In this document: in pieces, positions 26,882 to 38,610 of the stretch
Numbering within the stretch: the stretch's first letter is position 1
Layout of the letters: the number at the start of each line of letters is the position of its first letter
Assembly: GCA_045837725.1 (NCBI GenBank)
Contig: JBEWZL010000064.1
Coordinates: 310,001 to 374,000, forward strand
Direction of reading: 5' to 3'
DNA from: Vermamoeba vermiformis
Taxonomy: Eukaryota; Tubulinea; Echinamoebida
Length of the DNA: 64,000 bases
Notes under the pieces: generated by a model
The model's database searches: none
Told to the model about the DNA's origin: nothing
The model's input: the letters and a program-made list of their open reading frames with translations, nothing else
Made by a program: the position numbers and the translations under genes

Positions 26882-27036
26882 GTGGTAACACCAGACAACA
26901 TGACCCAATTGTACTTGTTTAACTCTATTTGTAGGTGCTGATTATTGTAGTAAAGTAAACCTTTATCAATTTTAGGAAAAAAACACACAAGCTGTGTGGT
27001 TGAGGAGTATAAGTGTATTTTATTGAAGTCATCCAA

Positions 27037-28723
27037 CTACAAATAGGAGTCAAAAATGTGACGCACAAGTAGCTTGAACTCATTCATGCCAGGGTGAGTG
27101 ATCGCCGAGAGGATCTGCACCCACATCTCTCGAGGAAGTATTGCAAGTGCATGATCACTTCGTGCAATGTTGTGGCACAGAATGGCCACTTTGTATTTGA
27201 TCTCTGATTTGAGTGCTCGATTGCGTTGAAGGAACGGTTCAACATCGTTTGTTACTGGAATAATCTTAATAGTGTCAATAGCGTAATTGTCTTTCAAAAT
27301 TTCCTTGAGCTTTTTCATTCCTATATCTGTCTCATACTCAAAATCACGGTAAATGAACGGATTAATTTCCAGTGCTGTCAAACTGGTGTTCGATCGAAGT
27401 CCATCGCAAAGTAAGGCCAATGATTTTTCAGACTTGGTATCAACTGTCAATTGCAAATAGCGGAGCGTATTGTTTTGTGTCAGCATTGTCTTGACACCAC
27501 CAGCCAATCCATTCACTGAGAACTTATTTCCACCAACTTTGAGCTTCTTCAGCGTTGTATTGTGGACCAGTGCCGCATATATTTCATTGATGCCTTCATT
27601 GGTGAAATTATTCGATGACAATATGAGTGCAGTAAGTGATTTGTTCTTCAATAGCATTTGTGCAATCAGCTTGCATTGTGCATCGTCAATTTCACACCAT
27701 GTCAGATCCAGCACTTCCAAGTTGTCATTATGCACGAGTGAATCGCAAATGGACTTCAGTACTTGTATTCCAAATGCGTCGTGTTTAATGCCCAGCTGTT
27801 TGACGGTGTTATTTCGTGTCAAAATTTCGCACAGTAAGTGACACTTGTCATCCGTAATTCCGCACCCCAATAAATCTAAATGTGTCAACGTTGTATTCGC
27901 CTTCAATGACTCGCCGAGTACTGTCAAACTTTGTTCGGTGACATCTGCTGACAGTTTCAGGCGTGACACTTTGCATTGATTAAGTGCTAGGGACTCGAAT
28001 ACTACAATAGTCGCTCCTTCAGGCAAAAGTGACAAAGACAAGCTCTCCAAAGTCGAATTACTCTTCAATCCTTCGCATAATTTAGATAAATCGCTCGGTT
28101 GTATGTTATCTATTTTGTCCGCTAGTTCCAAGCGTTGGATCGAGCTATTTGTTGCCAGAATTTCGCCCATCGCGTGCATCCCTCTGCCGCATGACCGTGG
28201 AAATTTTAGCTTTCTTAGTGATTTATGAGCTGCTAACACGGGTGCTAGTGATATCCAAGCTTCAGACGGAAATTGATCCGAGTAAAATGAAAAAATTTCA
28301 AGGTGTTCGTTTTGGATCGCACAAGCCAAGGCATCGTACTCGCTGGGTAATGGACCATCATAAATCTCCAACTTCTTCAAGCCAATTGCTTGTTGCAGTG
28401 CTATCAGAAGCTGGATTAATGTCAACGCGGAATCGCTGTAACGAGATCCCAACAATGCGGCCTGATAGTATTGCCGCTATTAGTTGACTGAAATCTAGTG
28501 CCGCATAAACTAAGAGGCTTAGCATATCGATCTGTTTGTGTTCTTTTATAACATTAATGATGAACTGCAGCTCTTGTTGGTTTGATATTGTCCATCGGAT
28601 ATAATCTTTGAGCAGAAAAGCCTCGTGAACGAGGTGTAATTTGTCTTCGGGTACTTCAGATAGTGAAAATGGGCGAAAGGGAGATCCGCTGTTCAAGATG
28701 TCGTTATATAGAGGCAGAGAATC
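27037..28723 (-). CDS. Leucine-rich-repeat protein, paralog of the 22029 gene (LRR copy 2; one +1 frame break)
   Basis: Same architecture as LRR copy 1: helical N-terminus (DSLPLYNDILNSGSPFRP), RI-type LRRs, and the near-identical C-terminus LPREMWVQILSAITHPGMNE. Similarity continues at the DNA level past the stop codon. The frame changes by one base inside 28413-28423. Alignment by eye to copy 1 (VDISQILVALQ versus VDI then IQLLIALQ) pins the break there and implies one extra base. The first exon is not certain: ATGGATTGGACAAG at about 28835 has a good donor but the wrong phase. It converges with the Crinkler-like gene (about 150 bp between stops). Confidence 0.75.
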
Positions 28724-29061
28724 CTTGAAAAAATTCAACAAAATCAACGACTGATAATTAAAGCTTCTTGCGATTTATTTGTATTTATTCAAAATGGCAT
28801 AATAATTTCAAAAGTAATTAATTTTACCTTGTCCAATCCATTCACTGTGGTTTAGTGCATCCAAAATACTAGTGTATGTCGAGAATATATTTCATCAATT
28901 TAATAAATAAGTATGGATTCGTGTTACTGCCACGAAAGTCTTGTAAAATTTGGACGAATTTCGGTCTGCCACGTGTCATTTTGCAGATCTTACAAAGCAA
29001 TGGTCAAGAAGACTGCGATATCATTACAACATATCTGTTGAAAGAATTGTTCTCCGTCATT
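28724..29061. other. Intergenic, possible first exon of LRR copy 2
   Basis: About 340 bp, AT-rich. It probably holds the intron and short first exon of the LRR gene near 28820-28850, and the epimerase 3' end. Plus-strand open frames here are shadows of the epimerase. Confidence 0.35.
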
Positions 29062-30387
29062 TTATTGATTCAGTTTCTTATTCAAAGCCTTGTTAGCCTT
29101 CCAAGCATTGTAATAAATGTCCAGCTCTTCGAGCATGTTCACGCGTTTCGGGATCCAATTGAGAATTCGACGGGCTTTATCTGCAACCGCCTTGACCGTC
29201 TTATTCGTAAGGATATCACTATATCAATATGATTATATTAGTTTTTGTTCTAAATAGAGGAAATAGTAGGTACGTACTAGGCTCGATCCGCTGGAACTTC
29301 TTTGTAGTATTGAACGGCGCCCTTCCATCCTGCTACTTTAGCAGCAGCAAGCTTAATCTTATCGAATGCGATAAGCTCAGTAGTGCCGATAAAGTCCTAG
29401 CAATATTTTGAGTCAGATCTGCAACATGCTCTTTACACGAAGATGTATTCGTACCTGGTGCTCTTGTTCGGTCTCAGCAATACGTAGGTATATGTTGGCA
29501 AGATCGTTTGTATGAATCCAGCCCCAGATCTTGTCGTGCTTGCCCCAGAACGTTATTTCTTCTTCGGGATCGACTCCGAAAAATCCTTCAACTAAGCTTT
29601 CTGAACATATAATCATTAGTATAAACCTCGAGGCTTGCATAAGAGTATTAAATAACTTACTAGCACTTCCGTTCCAAAGAGTATGATCGTTCACTAAAAA
29701 TAACCGCATCTGTTAGGTCGAGGCAACAAGAAAAATAATAAACACGTACCTCCGGAGCCAAATACAGCACCAGGTCGTACAATGCTGCCTCGAATATGTT
29801 CTGAAGTTAAGGCAAGTGTATCTGCAGCGTTCCTTTCATGGATGTTGAAGACGGAAATGTCCAGATCGAGCTCACTTCGTTCAGTAACGATATCTTCAGT
29901 CTCTTTGAACTGCAATATACCAGAAGTAGCTATATATATTTGCTTTTGAGAATGGACGCGAGTCTTGTTGAGTTCAATGACCGCGTTCAAGAGCGTCGTG
30001 TTTGTACCGGTCGCATCCACGACTACTGAAGCTTTTTTCAACGCTTCTTCGTATGTTTCGACCTTATTGATGTCACTATATACATAATTGATTAGTATAA
30101 ATGATCGTTATAACCATTGAAAACGAGCGTACCCTTGAACGGGCAAGATCTCCAATACGGAGAGGATCTGAGCTTGAATCTCTTTTCGAACCAGTCCGTA
30201 GACGCGGTATCCAGCTAAATATATTATCATTAGCAAGACAATACCTCTAAAATTCAAAGAGTAGTATATTTCAAAGCTTTACTTATAAGACTTTATCGTA
30301 CAGCCTCGTGCACTTACCGTTTCTAAAAGCAAGAGCAATAGCCTCACCAATTAATCCAGCAGCACCTGCGATGAAAACTGAAGCCAT
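29062..30387 (-). CDS. NAD-dependent epimerase/dehydratase (atypical SDR)
   Basis: Seven exons (30387-30318, 30214-30133, 30075-29750, 29693-29661, 29600-29455, 29396-29278, 29218-29062) give 310 residues with all phases consistent. The N-terminus MASVFIAGAAGLIGEAIALA carries the GxxGxxG Rossmann motif of extended/atypical SDRs. Later landmarks are VVVDATGT, IVRPGAVFGSG, WIHTNDLANIYLRIAE and a C-terminal ARRILNWIPKR, typical of NAD(P)-binding epimerase-like proteins. The catalytic YxxxK is not obvious, which puts it with atypical SDRs such as NmrA-like or RmlD-like proteins. Substrate unknown. Confidence 0.8.
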
Positions 30388-30918
30388 GTTTGAGTTAATT
30401 TGAGTTTGAGTGTTGATCGGTTAGTTGTTTGTTGATTATTGAATTTGACTGGCAAACTGAGACTCGAAGTGCTTAAATACATTTCTTCAGTGCACAAATG
30501 AGCACGTGGTAAATAAAATAGCGAGTGGTGAATTGTCCGAACAAAATTTTTTCCGTTTTGCCGAGACAATGCAAAAAAAATTCAAATTAATGACCACAGC
30601 GCTGGAAAAATATCGCTCCAACAAATCATAGTTCCTATTATAAGATAGTACGATATAAAAATATTAATTTTTAAATTCAACAAGAGCTCAGATCAAGTTT
30701 ACCCGTTTCTCCGAGATCACCCAGCAAAGTTTAGCTAGCATACTAATCACGACCTGAACGACAATACTGCTATACTGATAAGCTTCCAATAGTGACGTGA
30801 TATGACAGAAGCTTGTTGGTCTCGTGTTGCAATTAATTTTTCAATTGATTTTTTTAAGCGAGCGCCTTGTAACGTAAGAGACGAGAAGTGATAAACACTG
30901 CCAATAGCTATTACTACA
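30388..30918. promoter_or_regulatory. Divergent intergenic region
   Basis: About 530 bp between divergent starts of the epimerase and a secreted protein. It contains a CACGTG at about 30508. No other structure seen. Confidence 0.3.
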
Positions 30919-32056
30919 ATGCCATCATCCTGGCTTGACTATAAGCGGTGTTTAAGGACGATTCTCATCCTGATCAGCATTGTAGGCGCTTCGTTGGCGG
31001 ATTGGGGTACGTTTAACATTAATTAGCGTATAAACTAGCTATTTTAAGGCATTTTCTATACTAAAGAGGCTTCTTTCGCGTTTTCCATCGTGATGGAATT
31101 GCTTTCGCATATTTAATTACGCTTTACTACTAAAGGCAAACTCGATTTAACCGTCAAACAATTACCAATATTATTTAATAATTAATCACGCTTATAATCA
31201 GATTGCAGAACGGTTCCAGCTGGAAGTCATTATGACTCTTGGCTCCCGTTCCATGGATTTCACGAACAAATAATGAAAACGCAAATAATAATGAAGCCTA
31301 ATACAGCGTCATATTTAATATCTTCATCTGACCCGCAAGGCCATCGCTGCATGTCCAGGTAAGATCCAATTTGACACACGACTGACATTCGCATTGACAC
31401 GCTGCATATTTAAACAGTTGGAACAAATTGTACGGCGGATCTCGTTGTGGATATTATCACATGCATCACGAAGACTCTGATCGGTTCGTTTGGCGTCGTT
31501 CGGTAAGATAATTTGAGACACAGAAATTTCAATTTGGTTTGTAAAATGCTATTTTTAACCTTCCACCGTTGTTAGCAAGAGTGTTTGGTGTATAATGGCG
31601 ACTACATCGTGGGTCAAAAAAATGACTGCCCTCAGGCTAATTTAATCGAGATCGGGGCCTACGCTTACGATCGAGGCCAAGAACCATTTAAAAACTCGAC
31701 TTTGTTTAAAGAATTCGAAACGAGACTCGCGGTATGTTATTATATGGTAATGTTGATAATCCCCGAAGAGCGCTTACCTCGATTTTAATGCAGGTGGATC
31801 AAACTTACATCTTACGAATTGATTTTTTGGATTCTTCTTCGTTGTATTCCTTATATAATGCCACTGGTGGTAAGTAGGACCCTTCTATCATATTATTCAG
31901 AACTATATAACTAAAAGAGCGTTAGTGTTGCTCGAAAAGCAAACGATCAACCACACGCCGTGCTCGAATTACAATCAAGGTTATAACTTAGAGCTCTATT
32001 TTGGCGGTGTTTGTCCTGCACCTCAACCTGTAACTGTATGTTACCAAGACGTATGA
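30919..32056 (+). CDS. Small secreted Cys-containing protein, unknown family
   Basis: Six exons (30919-31006, 31202-31358, 31418-31502, 31576-31731, 31794-31869, 31920-32056) give 232 residues in phase. A signal peptide follows a short basic N-terminus (RTILILISIVGASLADWD). The mature part has about eight Cys, and motifs WLPFHGFHEQI, GGSRCGYYHMHHED and YNGDYIVGQKNDCP, and ends FGGVCPAPQPVTVCYQDV. No family recognised. His- and Asp-rich mid-section could bind metal, but that is speculative. An aataaa follows at 32090. Confidence 0.65.
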
Positions 32057-32668
32057 GTAGCTTTTACGCCCGCATTCAGGCCAAAAAAAAAATAAAGTTT
32101 TATTATTTTTCAAAGCCGTCTAGAATAAATATTTTCGAGTATGTTAAATTGCACACTTCGTATTATTGGAAATTATAATAACACTAATTCATGGAGGCGG
32201 CCAGTAATTGATAGATTTTGAAAATGACTTGGTTTGTTTCTACGAGTATAAATATCTTACCAAGATATTTTTAAGGCTGCACAGATTATTGTTAGTAAAA
32301 TCCGTATTGTTGCAACGCTAGCTTCAAACGTGTTGTGCTCATCCCTGTCACGCATCAACTTCGTGATCAGAGTACTGACCGGTGCTTGCAGAATAATGAT
32401 AGGCACGTGTGTTATCCAGCGTGGTAATCACGGACACTGTTGGTTTGTAAGTCAAATCACACCATCAAATCAAAAGCTAGCACGTGCGACTGACCAATCA
32501 GGTGCGTTCTTCGGTCATTTGTTGCTTTGTTTGTAAACTTTGATTTGTCAGCCTTGCAAACAACCGAATCACCACATAACAAATAACAAGATATAAAAAA
32601 AAACATGGTCGACATGGATAAATCAATACGAAATCGAATAACAACAAAACAAAAGGGCTTAATACATA
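32057..32668. other. Intergenic
   Basis: About 610 bp. The left part holds the 3' end of the secreted gene. The right part has a CCAAT-like element (gaccaatcag, about 32491) and an ACACGTG/GCACGTG pair region near 32402-32485 that may serve the downstream gene. No RNA gene or further CDS seen. Confidence 0.35.
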
Positions 32669-33555
32669 ATGAGTACCTCAATGGTAAGTTGGCTTTTATT
32701 TTTAGTTTGGATGTGGGGACTAAATTAATTATTTTAAGCAAATGGACGTACACGAGTGGACTAATTTGCATATTGGTTACCAATGCTATGAAGAAGATAA
32801 TGAAATACTTGCTTACGATCACGAGGATCCTTTCACCAACTCGCTCTTAATTATTGCTGATGGCATTAAACAAACACTCGATGATCAAGTTGCCGCTACT
32901 GCATCAACCCTATGCTCATATCCTATCGTCGAAGGCCCTGCATCTCCGTATCTGGCGGATGTCCCTTTTATGCCCGGCACTCCTTCTTACTACACCAATG
33001 CTTCATCCAACGAATACAACTCAAACGAATCTGTTAGCGACAGCATAGCTGAGGCCTTGAAAAGCGAGAAAATCAATTCTTTGCTTGATGTCAACGAGCA
33101 GATCAAGCCTGCAGTCTTAATCAAAGATGAACCCGTTGTCACTAATAGCGTCATTGTTGCGACATATCTTCGCTCCAATTATCCCGAGTACTTAACGCCT
33201 AAGGTGGAAAGAAAGCCTCGCTTCACCGCCAAAAAACCCAAATCTGCTCCTCGCTCTCAGAAGCCAAAGAAGACCGCTCCTAAGGCCTCTGTAGACATCA
33301 CGTATCACTATGGCGCAAGGCTTCGAGCAAGAAGTTCCTGAACAAGAAGATGGCATGCGCTACATCCACCGTGCTGAAGCCGATCAAGTTGCGCTGCGTG
33401 TCAAGGCTCGTCAGTTCAAGATCTCCGGTGCTGGTCGCAAGTCAGAGGGCAATGGCGGCAAGGATCGCGCACCTTATACTAAGCTCCACGATGCGTTGAA
33501 GAAGGCACAATGGAAGCGCGAAGTTGTTGGTGACTTCTATCGCTACTACAAGTAG
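32669..33555 (+). CDS. Orphan protein with Ser/Pro-rich front and basic C-terminal motif (paralog B; +1 frame break)
   Basis: Tiny first exon 32669-32683 (MSTSM) and main exon 32739-33555. The front half is acidic and Ser/Asn-rich. A Lys/Pro-rich block (RFTAKKPKSAPRSQKPKKTA) follows, then the C-terminal motif VKARQFKISGAGRK and YTKLHDALKKAQWKR shared with paralog A at 18154. The frame moves by +1 between 33296 and 33341. The zero-frame stop there reads TCC TGA, the same dinucleotide-codon context used by ornithine decarboxylase antizyme, though the protein is not an antizyme. Either one base is wrong in the assembly or decoding is unusual. The predicted role is nuclear, by composition only. 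Confidence 0.6.
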
Positions 33556-34087
33556 AGTAAGATCTGCTTGTGTAAATATTGTACAGTGTAATATAAATGT
33601 TGTTGTTAAATATACGGCCGCGCCCATTCGTTTGCCTTAGAAACTTCCAGCTAAACTCATTGGTACGTAAGAAAATGTTCTCGTTGATTATTGTTAGATC
33701 CGCTGTCGAAGGCAATAAGATACAGCCTGGTTCAGTTATTTGGTCTTTATTAATTAAGTACCAAAATACGACGTAAGCTTGGTAAGGAATTTTTTTCTAC
33801 CGATTCAATTACCTCGCCTCGAAGGTCGCTAACCAAATAAGGGAAACTAAGTTTTTTCTCCCTAGGACAAACCACAAATCGAGGGAGATATAGAACTGTT
33901 AAACCACTTGGCGCCAGGCTAACATTCACGGGAATGATTTGACTTAGTTCGGATCGCCTTACCAAAATAGGAATGTACCTTACCAAATGTGTTTGGAGGT
34001 ACGTTTAGGATTTTTAGACCATAACCGAACAATTATATTTCTAATCAAGTGATTAGAGACCACAGCTCTCTCATATTTTTTTCGAAC
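33556..34087. other. Intergenic, upstream of ammonium transporter
   Basis: About 530 bp. It contains several TACCAAA/AACCAAA-type elements (about 33759, 33828, 33962, 33980). Two minus-strand open blocks (33750-33986 and about 33640-33725) are separated by a gt-ag pair, but the phases disagree and no start is found, so no gene is called. Confidence 0.35.
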
Positions 34088-36098
34088 ATGCAGCGAATCC
34101 AGTTCTTTCTGTTCAGCACGTTGTTCTACATCGGCGCAGTTACCGCTCAAAATGCTACTGAACCGGTAGCCGACGCACCAGTTGGTCCTTCAGTCGCTGA
34201 CATCAACGCTGGTGATACTGCATGGCTCATGTTATCGGCAGCGCTCGTAATGTTTATGACCCCTGGATTGGCTTTCTTTTACGGCGGTCTTACGGAAAAT
34301 ACTACAATTATCAACACGTTGTCTATGAGCTTCGTCACTATAGGCATCGTAACAATGGAATGGGTCTTGGTTGGCTACTCTTTCGCTTTTGGAGGTAGGG
34401 ATTGGATCCTTAAATTAACGCTGTCAAATATTTAAACAGAGGCTAAGCCAAATATGCCGTCAATTGATTTCTTTTTTTTTTGTTGCGAAAGTTTTACTAG
34501 GGCCCATTTTATTTATAATTATATTCCGTTTTACATTTTTAACGATAAAACCGGTCAATAACTGCAATCTCTTCGGAGATTTACTATTAGACTTAAGTCC
34601 ACAATAATTGAGACATGTACGATAAATAATAATACTTGCCATAGAGTTTAAGCTCGAACGATTAAATTTGTACTGAAACTTAATCCGCAGCGGTAACTGA
34701 TTTTTCTTGCAGGTGGTAATCCAGTATGGGGAGACTTCTCATTTGGTGCTCTCTTAGGCGTCGATATGGTGCCTAATCCACTTTACGGCGCAACTGTGCC
34801 GCATCTTGCTTTCTGCATCTTCCAAATGGCCTTTGCAATTATTACTCCGGCTATCGTTTCAGGTGCAGTAGTGCATCGTATGAAATTTACTTCATACGTC
34901 TTATTCACTTTCTTGTGGGCATTGATCGTCTACAATCCGATCGCTCACTGGATTTGGAGCGCGTACACGGATGCGGATGGAAACATCGCCTTTGGCTACT
35001 TACGCGGTTGGGGCATCCTTGACTTTGCCGGTGGCCTCGTCGTACATATGAGCTCTGGATTTAGCGCTCTCATCGCCTCCATTATTTTGGGACCAAGATC
35101 AACGCATCCGAAAAAGGAAAATCCTGAAAATATTCCTCTGACATTGCTGGGCACTGGAATTCTGTGGTTTGGTTGGTTCGGATTTAACGCAGGCAGCGCT
35201 ATTACTGCAGGCGGTTTGGCTTCTCAAGCCTTAATGAACACTCAAGTTTGTCCCGCTACATCTCTTATGACTTGGCTGTTCCTCGACTGGGTCATTAAAA
35301 AGAAGGCTAGTCTCATTGGCGCTTGCTGTGGTGTCTTAGTCGGTATGTCTAATATTTACTTACCGTTGTAAGCCAAAAATAATTCCGGATCTTTAGGCCT
35401 CGTTGTGATTACTCCCGCAGCAGGCCTTGTCTCGTCATATATGGCCTTAGTAATGGGCGTAATTGGCGTTGGAATCGTTTACGGCTTCCTCGAGGCTAGA
35501 CATAAGATAAAGGTAACTAATAATTTTAGAAAAAAGTCTACAGATCGAGTTTGACTCACCAAATATAGAAACTCGACGATACCTTGGACGTATTTGTTTG
35601 TCATGGCATCGGTGGTTGGGTCGGCGCTATTCTTACTGGATTGTTCGCAGATCCCGTTGCGAGGTAACTGAGAACCTTCGTTAATTTTGAAAAATTATTA
35701 TTAATAAACCATCGTTACTCTTACTAATAAATATATAGCGGTGGCCTCGGTACTGGCTCTGCTTTTGGAAACGGACCTCAAATTGGTTGGCAATTAGTCG
35801 GTACGCGATCTGACCATTTTTCTGCTCCGAAGTTATAGATAGACCTATGCTCGTCTTCTAATTAGTGTAATTATATTTAGGTACTGTATTCGCTGCTTTG
35901 TGGTCCTGCGGAGTGACAGCAGCGATTATGTTCTTCATCAAGTACACCGTTGGCTTGAAGGTCTCAGACGATAACCAACATAACATTGACGGCAGGCTGC
36001 ATGGTGAAGTGTATATGGCAGATAAGAACGCCGTTAAAATGAGCGAACGATCTGAAGCAGATCTGCTGAATAATCATCGTGGCAACGGAGATGTTTAA
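34088..36098 (+). CDS. Ammonium transporter (Amt/Mep/Rh family, Amt branch)
   Basis: Six exons (34088-34394, 34713-35342, 35397-35512, 35569-35663, 35739-35800, 35881-36098) give 475 residues. The N-terminus has a cleavable-type signal ([17 protein letters not shown]) and the rest forms eleven membrane helices. Pore and selectivity marks: [42 protein letters not shown] (first pore His), WFGFNAGSA, and [20 protein letters not shown] (second pore His). The cytosolic tail is about 60 residues, charged. It is a plasma- or vesicle-membrane NH4+ channel/transporter. The first intron (318 bp) is one of the longest here. Confidence 0.95.
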
Positions 36099-36176
36099 AA
36101 ATTTTGAATTTTCAATCGAATATGTATGTTAGTAATAATAAATATGATGTAATAGTTAGAAATTAATATGATTTAA

Positions 36177-38180
36177 TTACTTGCTTGACAACAACTGCTT
36201 CAATTCCTTCGCGGCTTCGACCAATTTTTCAAGCGTGGCAGTGCTAAAGTCTCGAACGGATGTCGTGCTCTTAATGATCGATTTAGACTCGTCACAATAA
36301 GCCTATGTGTTAAAGGTGTCGTTAATAATATATTAAAAGCATTGGATTCACTTTCATATCCTTACCAGTGTTCCTAAAGCGGCGATAAGTCGATACTGGA
36401 CCTCGGGATCTGGTTCCACTTCCAACATCTAAAATAAACAGCAGTATTAATATTCAGGCATAATATAGCAATTAAGCATTATTTTTACGTTTCTAATGGT
36501 CTCAGCTCCTTGTTGTTGAGCCTCTTTCGTTTCATTGGTTTGTTTGGCATAAAAGCACGCTGCTACGGCAAGACTAGAAGTAACAAAATAATTAAATATT
36601 GTACTAAATATACCGCTTATATGTCGATATTATGATATAGGTAGAGTGCTTACTTTAACAAGACTGTTGATACAGCGGTTCGGATCTGTACGTTCTCATT
36701 CTTCAAGAAGACTGTAACAAATTCCAATAGCTATAGATATATTAATACTAAATACCTCTGAATCATTATTATTATCTACGTACTTGTTGGTTCATTTCCA
36801 AAGCAATGGATCTTAAGCTCTCGAAGCGGAACATGTTGCTAATGAATCTAGGCAAAGAAGGTTAATTTTCAACATTAAGATCGTTGTATTATACATACCT
36901 CCAAGTCATAATTAGATTAGGTGCCACGACTACGTCTTCAAGCAAATAGCTAATCACAATATCAACCAAGTTGTCGTCCTGATCCTTCGCGTGAGCTACG
37001 GCATAGTGATCAGCAGCGTGGGGATGCAATATCATAAGACGAAGTACGTCCAACGCTACGATAAGTATTAATAAGGTTATTGCGTAAAGTAGTTGAATCT
37101 GAAGTTTTGGATGTGATTCCAGTACACGATACCTGGAAATCGCTTAGCAGGAGGCCATCGAGCTAATTTAGCCATAACTTTGTATTCATCTGGTGCAAAT
37201 GATGAAGAATGATAGAAAGAAGTGTTCTTAATAGTGTCTGCTAATCTCTGAAGTGATTTGACTTCCGTGTCGCTCAACGCATTCGCATTCTATATTTAAA
37301 AATCCATTAATACTAAATTAATATCATAATGCGTCAATTAGTTGATCTTACGCCTTCTTTTTGCAAATCAGTATTGAACTGGAGTACTTTGGGCAAGATC
37401 TGCTCCATTTTACCAGAGTCGAAATAAACGAACCCTTCCTATAAACTCATCAATTACAACGTATTAAATACTGCATATTATGCTTATACTTACCACTGGG
37501 AAGTGTTTGTAAGGACTTTTAGGCTTCTCAGGCTGTTTTGGGGTTACAATTCCGTACGTGCGCACGGTGTTTTCGAGGCGATTGCTGTCGGCTCCACTGA
37601 ATTTATCTGTCATAATAGTATAGTATTAGCATGTATACGCCAAGAACTCTATAACTGAGCATTCATTCTAGCGTACCAATCAATACACCGCTCTTGTAGA
37701 AGTAAAAAGTAGGCATGCTCGAGATCCCGCATTTCTGCGCAGTAAGCTTCAATAAAAGAATTAGTACGTTGTACGTTTATGCATTATATTGGCTGGAATA
37801 AATATAAGTATTATGCGATATTTTTCCTCAGTTGCTAAAGTTTTTAGTAAATTAGTACTTACCACAAGTCTATCGACATCCACTTTGAGGAAAGTCGTAT
37901 CAGGATACGTAGCACTTAATTGTGCGATAAATGGCGCAATAGCTTTACAAGGGCCGCACCAGTGAGCTGGCATTCAACGTTAATTTTCGGACTGACAGAA
38001 AATTGGAAATATTATTTCAATAATTACCAAAAAAATCAACAACGACAAGGCGTTCACCAGATGAGCTAATAATAGCCTAAATTAATTGTATTAATTCCAT
38101 CCATGCTTGGTGACAAATAATTGCATCTTACGTCAAACTCCTCGTCGCTTTCAACTTCGTTTACAAATCCGTGGGACATT
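36177..38180 (-). CDS. Thioredoxin-PUL domain fusion protein
   Basis: About a dozen short exons starting MSHGFVNEVESDEEFD. Residues about 20-110 are a thioredoxin fold with the intact active site HWCGPCKAIAP and the cis-Pro segment SSMPTFYFYKSG. A linker (TPKQPEKPKSPYKHFPV) leads to a PUL domain: FDSGKMEQILPKVLQFNTDL, LARWPPAKRFPALDVLRLM, VVVAPNLIMTWRF. Armadillo-like repeats and the end KLVEAAKELKQLLSSK follow. PUL domains bind Cdc48/p97, so the protein probably links redox or disulfide chemistry to the ubiquitin-p97 system, as for similar fusions in fungi and protists. Exon boundaries in the C-terminal half were read less exactly. It is divergent from an F-box gene. Confidence 0.82.
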
Positions 38181-38610
38181 AATCTGACAATATAATATTG
38201 GCTAACTTTATGAGAAACTTTTCGTAAGTGCTGTTGTGGTGCTTATAAGCAGATTTCAAATAGTCAATTGGAAAACTCGATTACAAACTGATTACGACGA
38301 ATGCTTGTTTATTCAGGCTTCAAATAGGATCCTCGAGGTCTATACACCTCAATTTTAGTATGACTTGGGCTTTCGGTTCGAACAGACAGACGGTACGTCA
38401 GGTGTTGGAGACCAAACATCCCAAGGCAATCTTTAATTTGGGCCTCTGTCGTATCCCTTCTAACAAATTAACATTTCTTTACGCAATAAGAAGTTTAATT
38501 GCATGAATAGAAAGAATTTTACCGTGCTCACTAGCCGTTACCTACGGGCAGATCGCTTTTTGTTTTGAACAGAACATTTTCAAGCAAAAAACAACAATGC
38601 AACACTCACA
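38181..38610. promoter_or_regulatory. Divergent promoter region, thioredoxin-PUL / F-box
   Basis: 430 bp between the two starts. Nothing distinctive beyond A/T runs before the F-box start. Confidence 0.3.

Noticed and set aside
29200-29218. GATATCCTTA on the minus strand, resembling a U12 donor
   Set aside because: It lies inside coding sequence of the epimerase (reading DILTNK) just after a normal acceptor, and no U12 branch site follows.
28876-29232. 118-codon plus-strand frame
   Set aside because: It is antisense to the well-supported last exons of the NAD-dependent epimerase.
33640-33986. Possible minus-strand gene with blocks LPRFVVCPREKKLSFPYLV and LLPSTADLTIINENIFLRTN
   Set aside because: The blocks are separated by a gt-ag pair but the phases disagree, no start codon or upstream exon is found, and no family is recognised.
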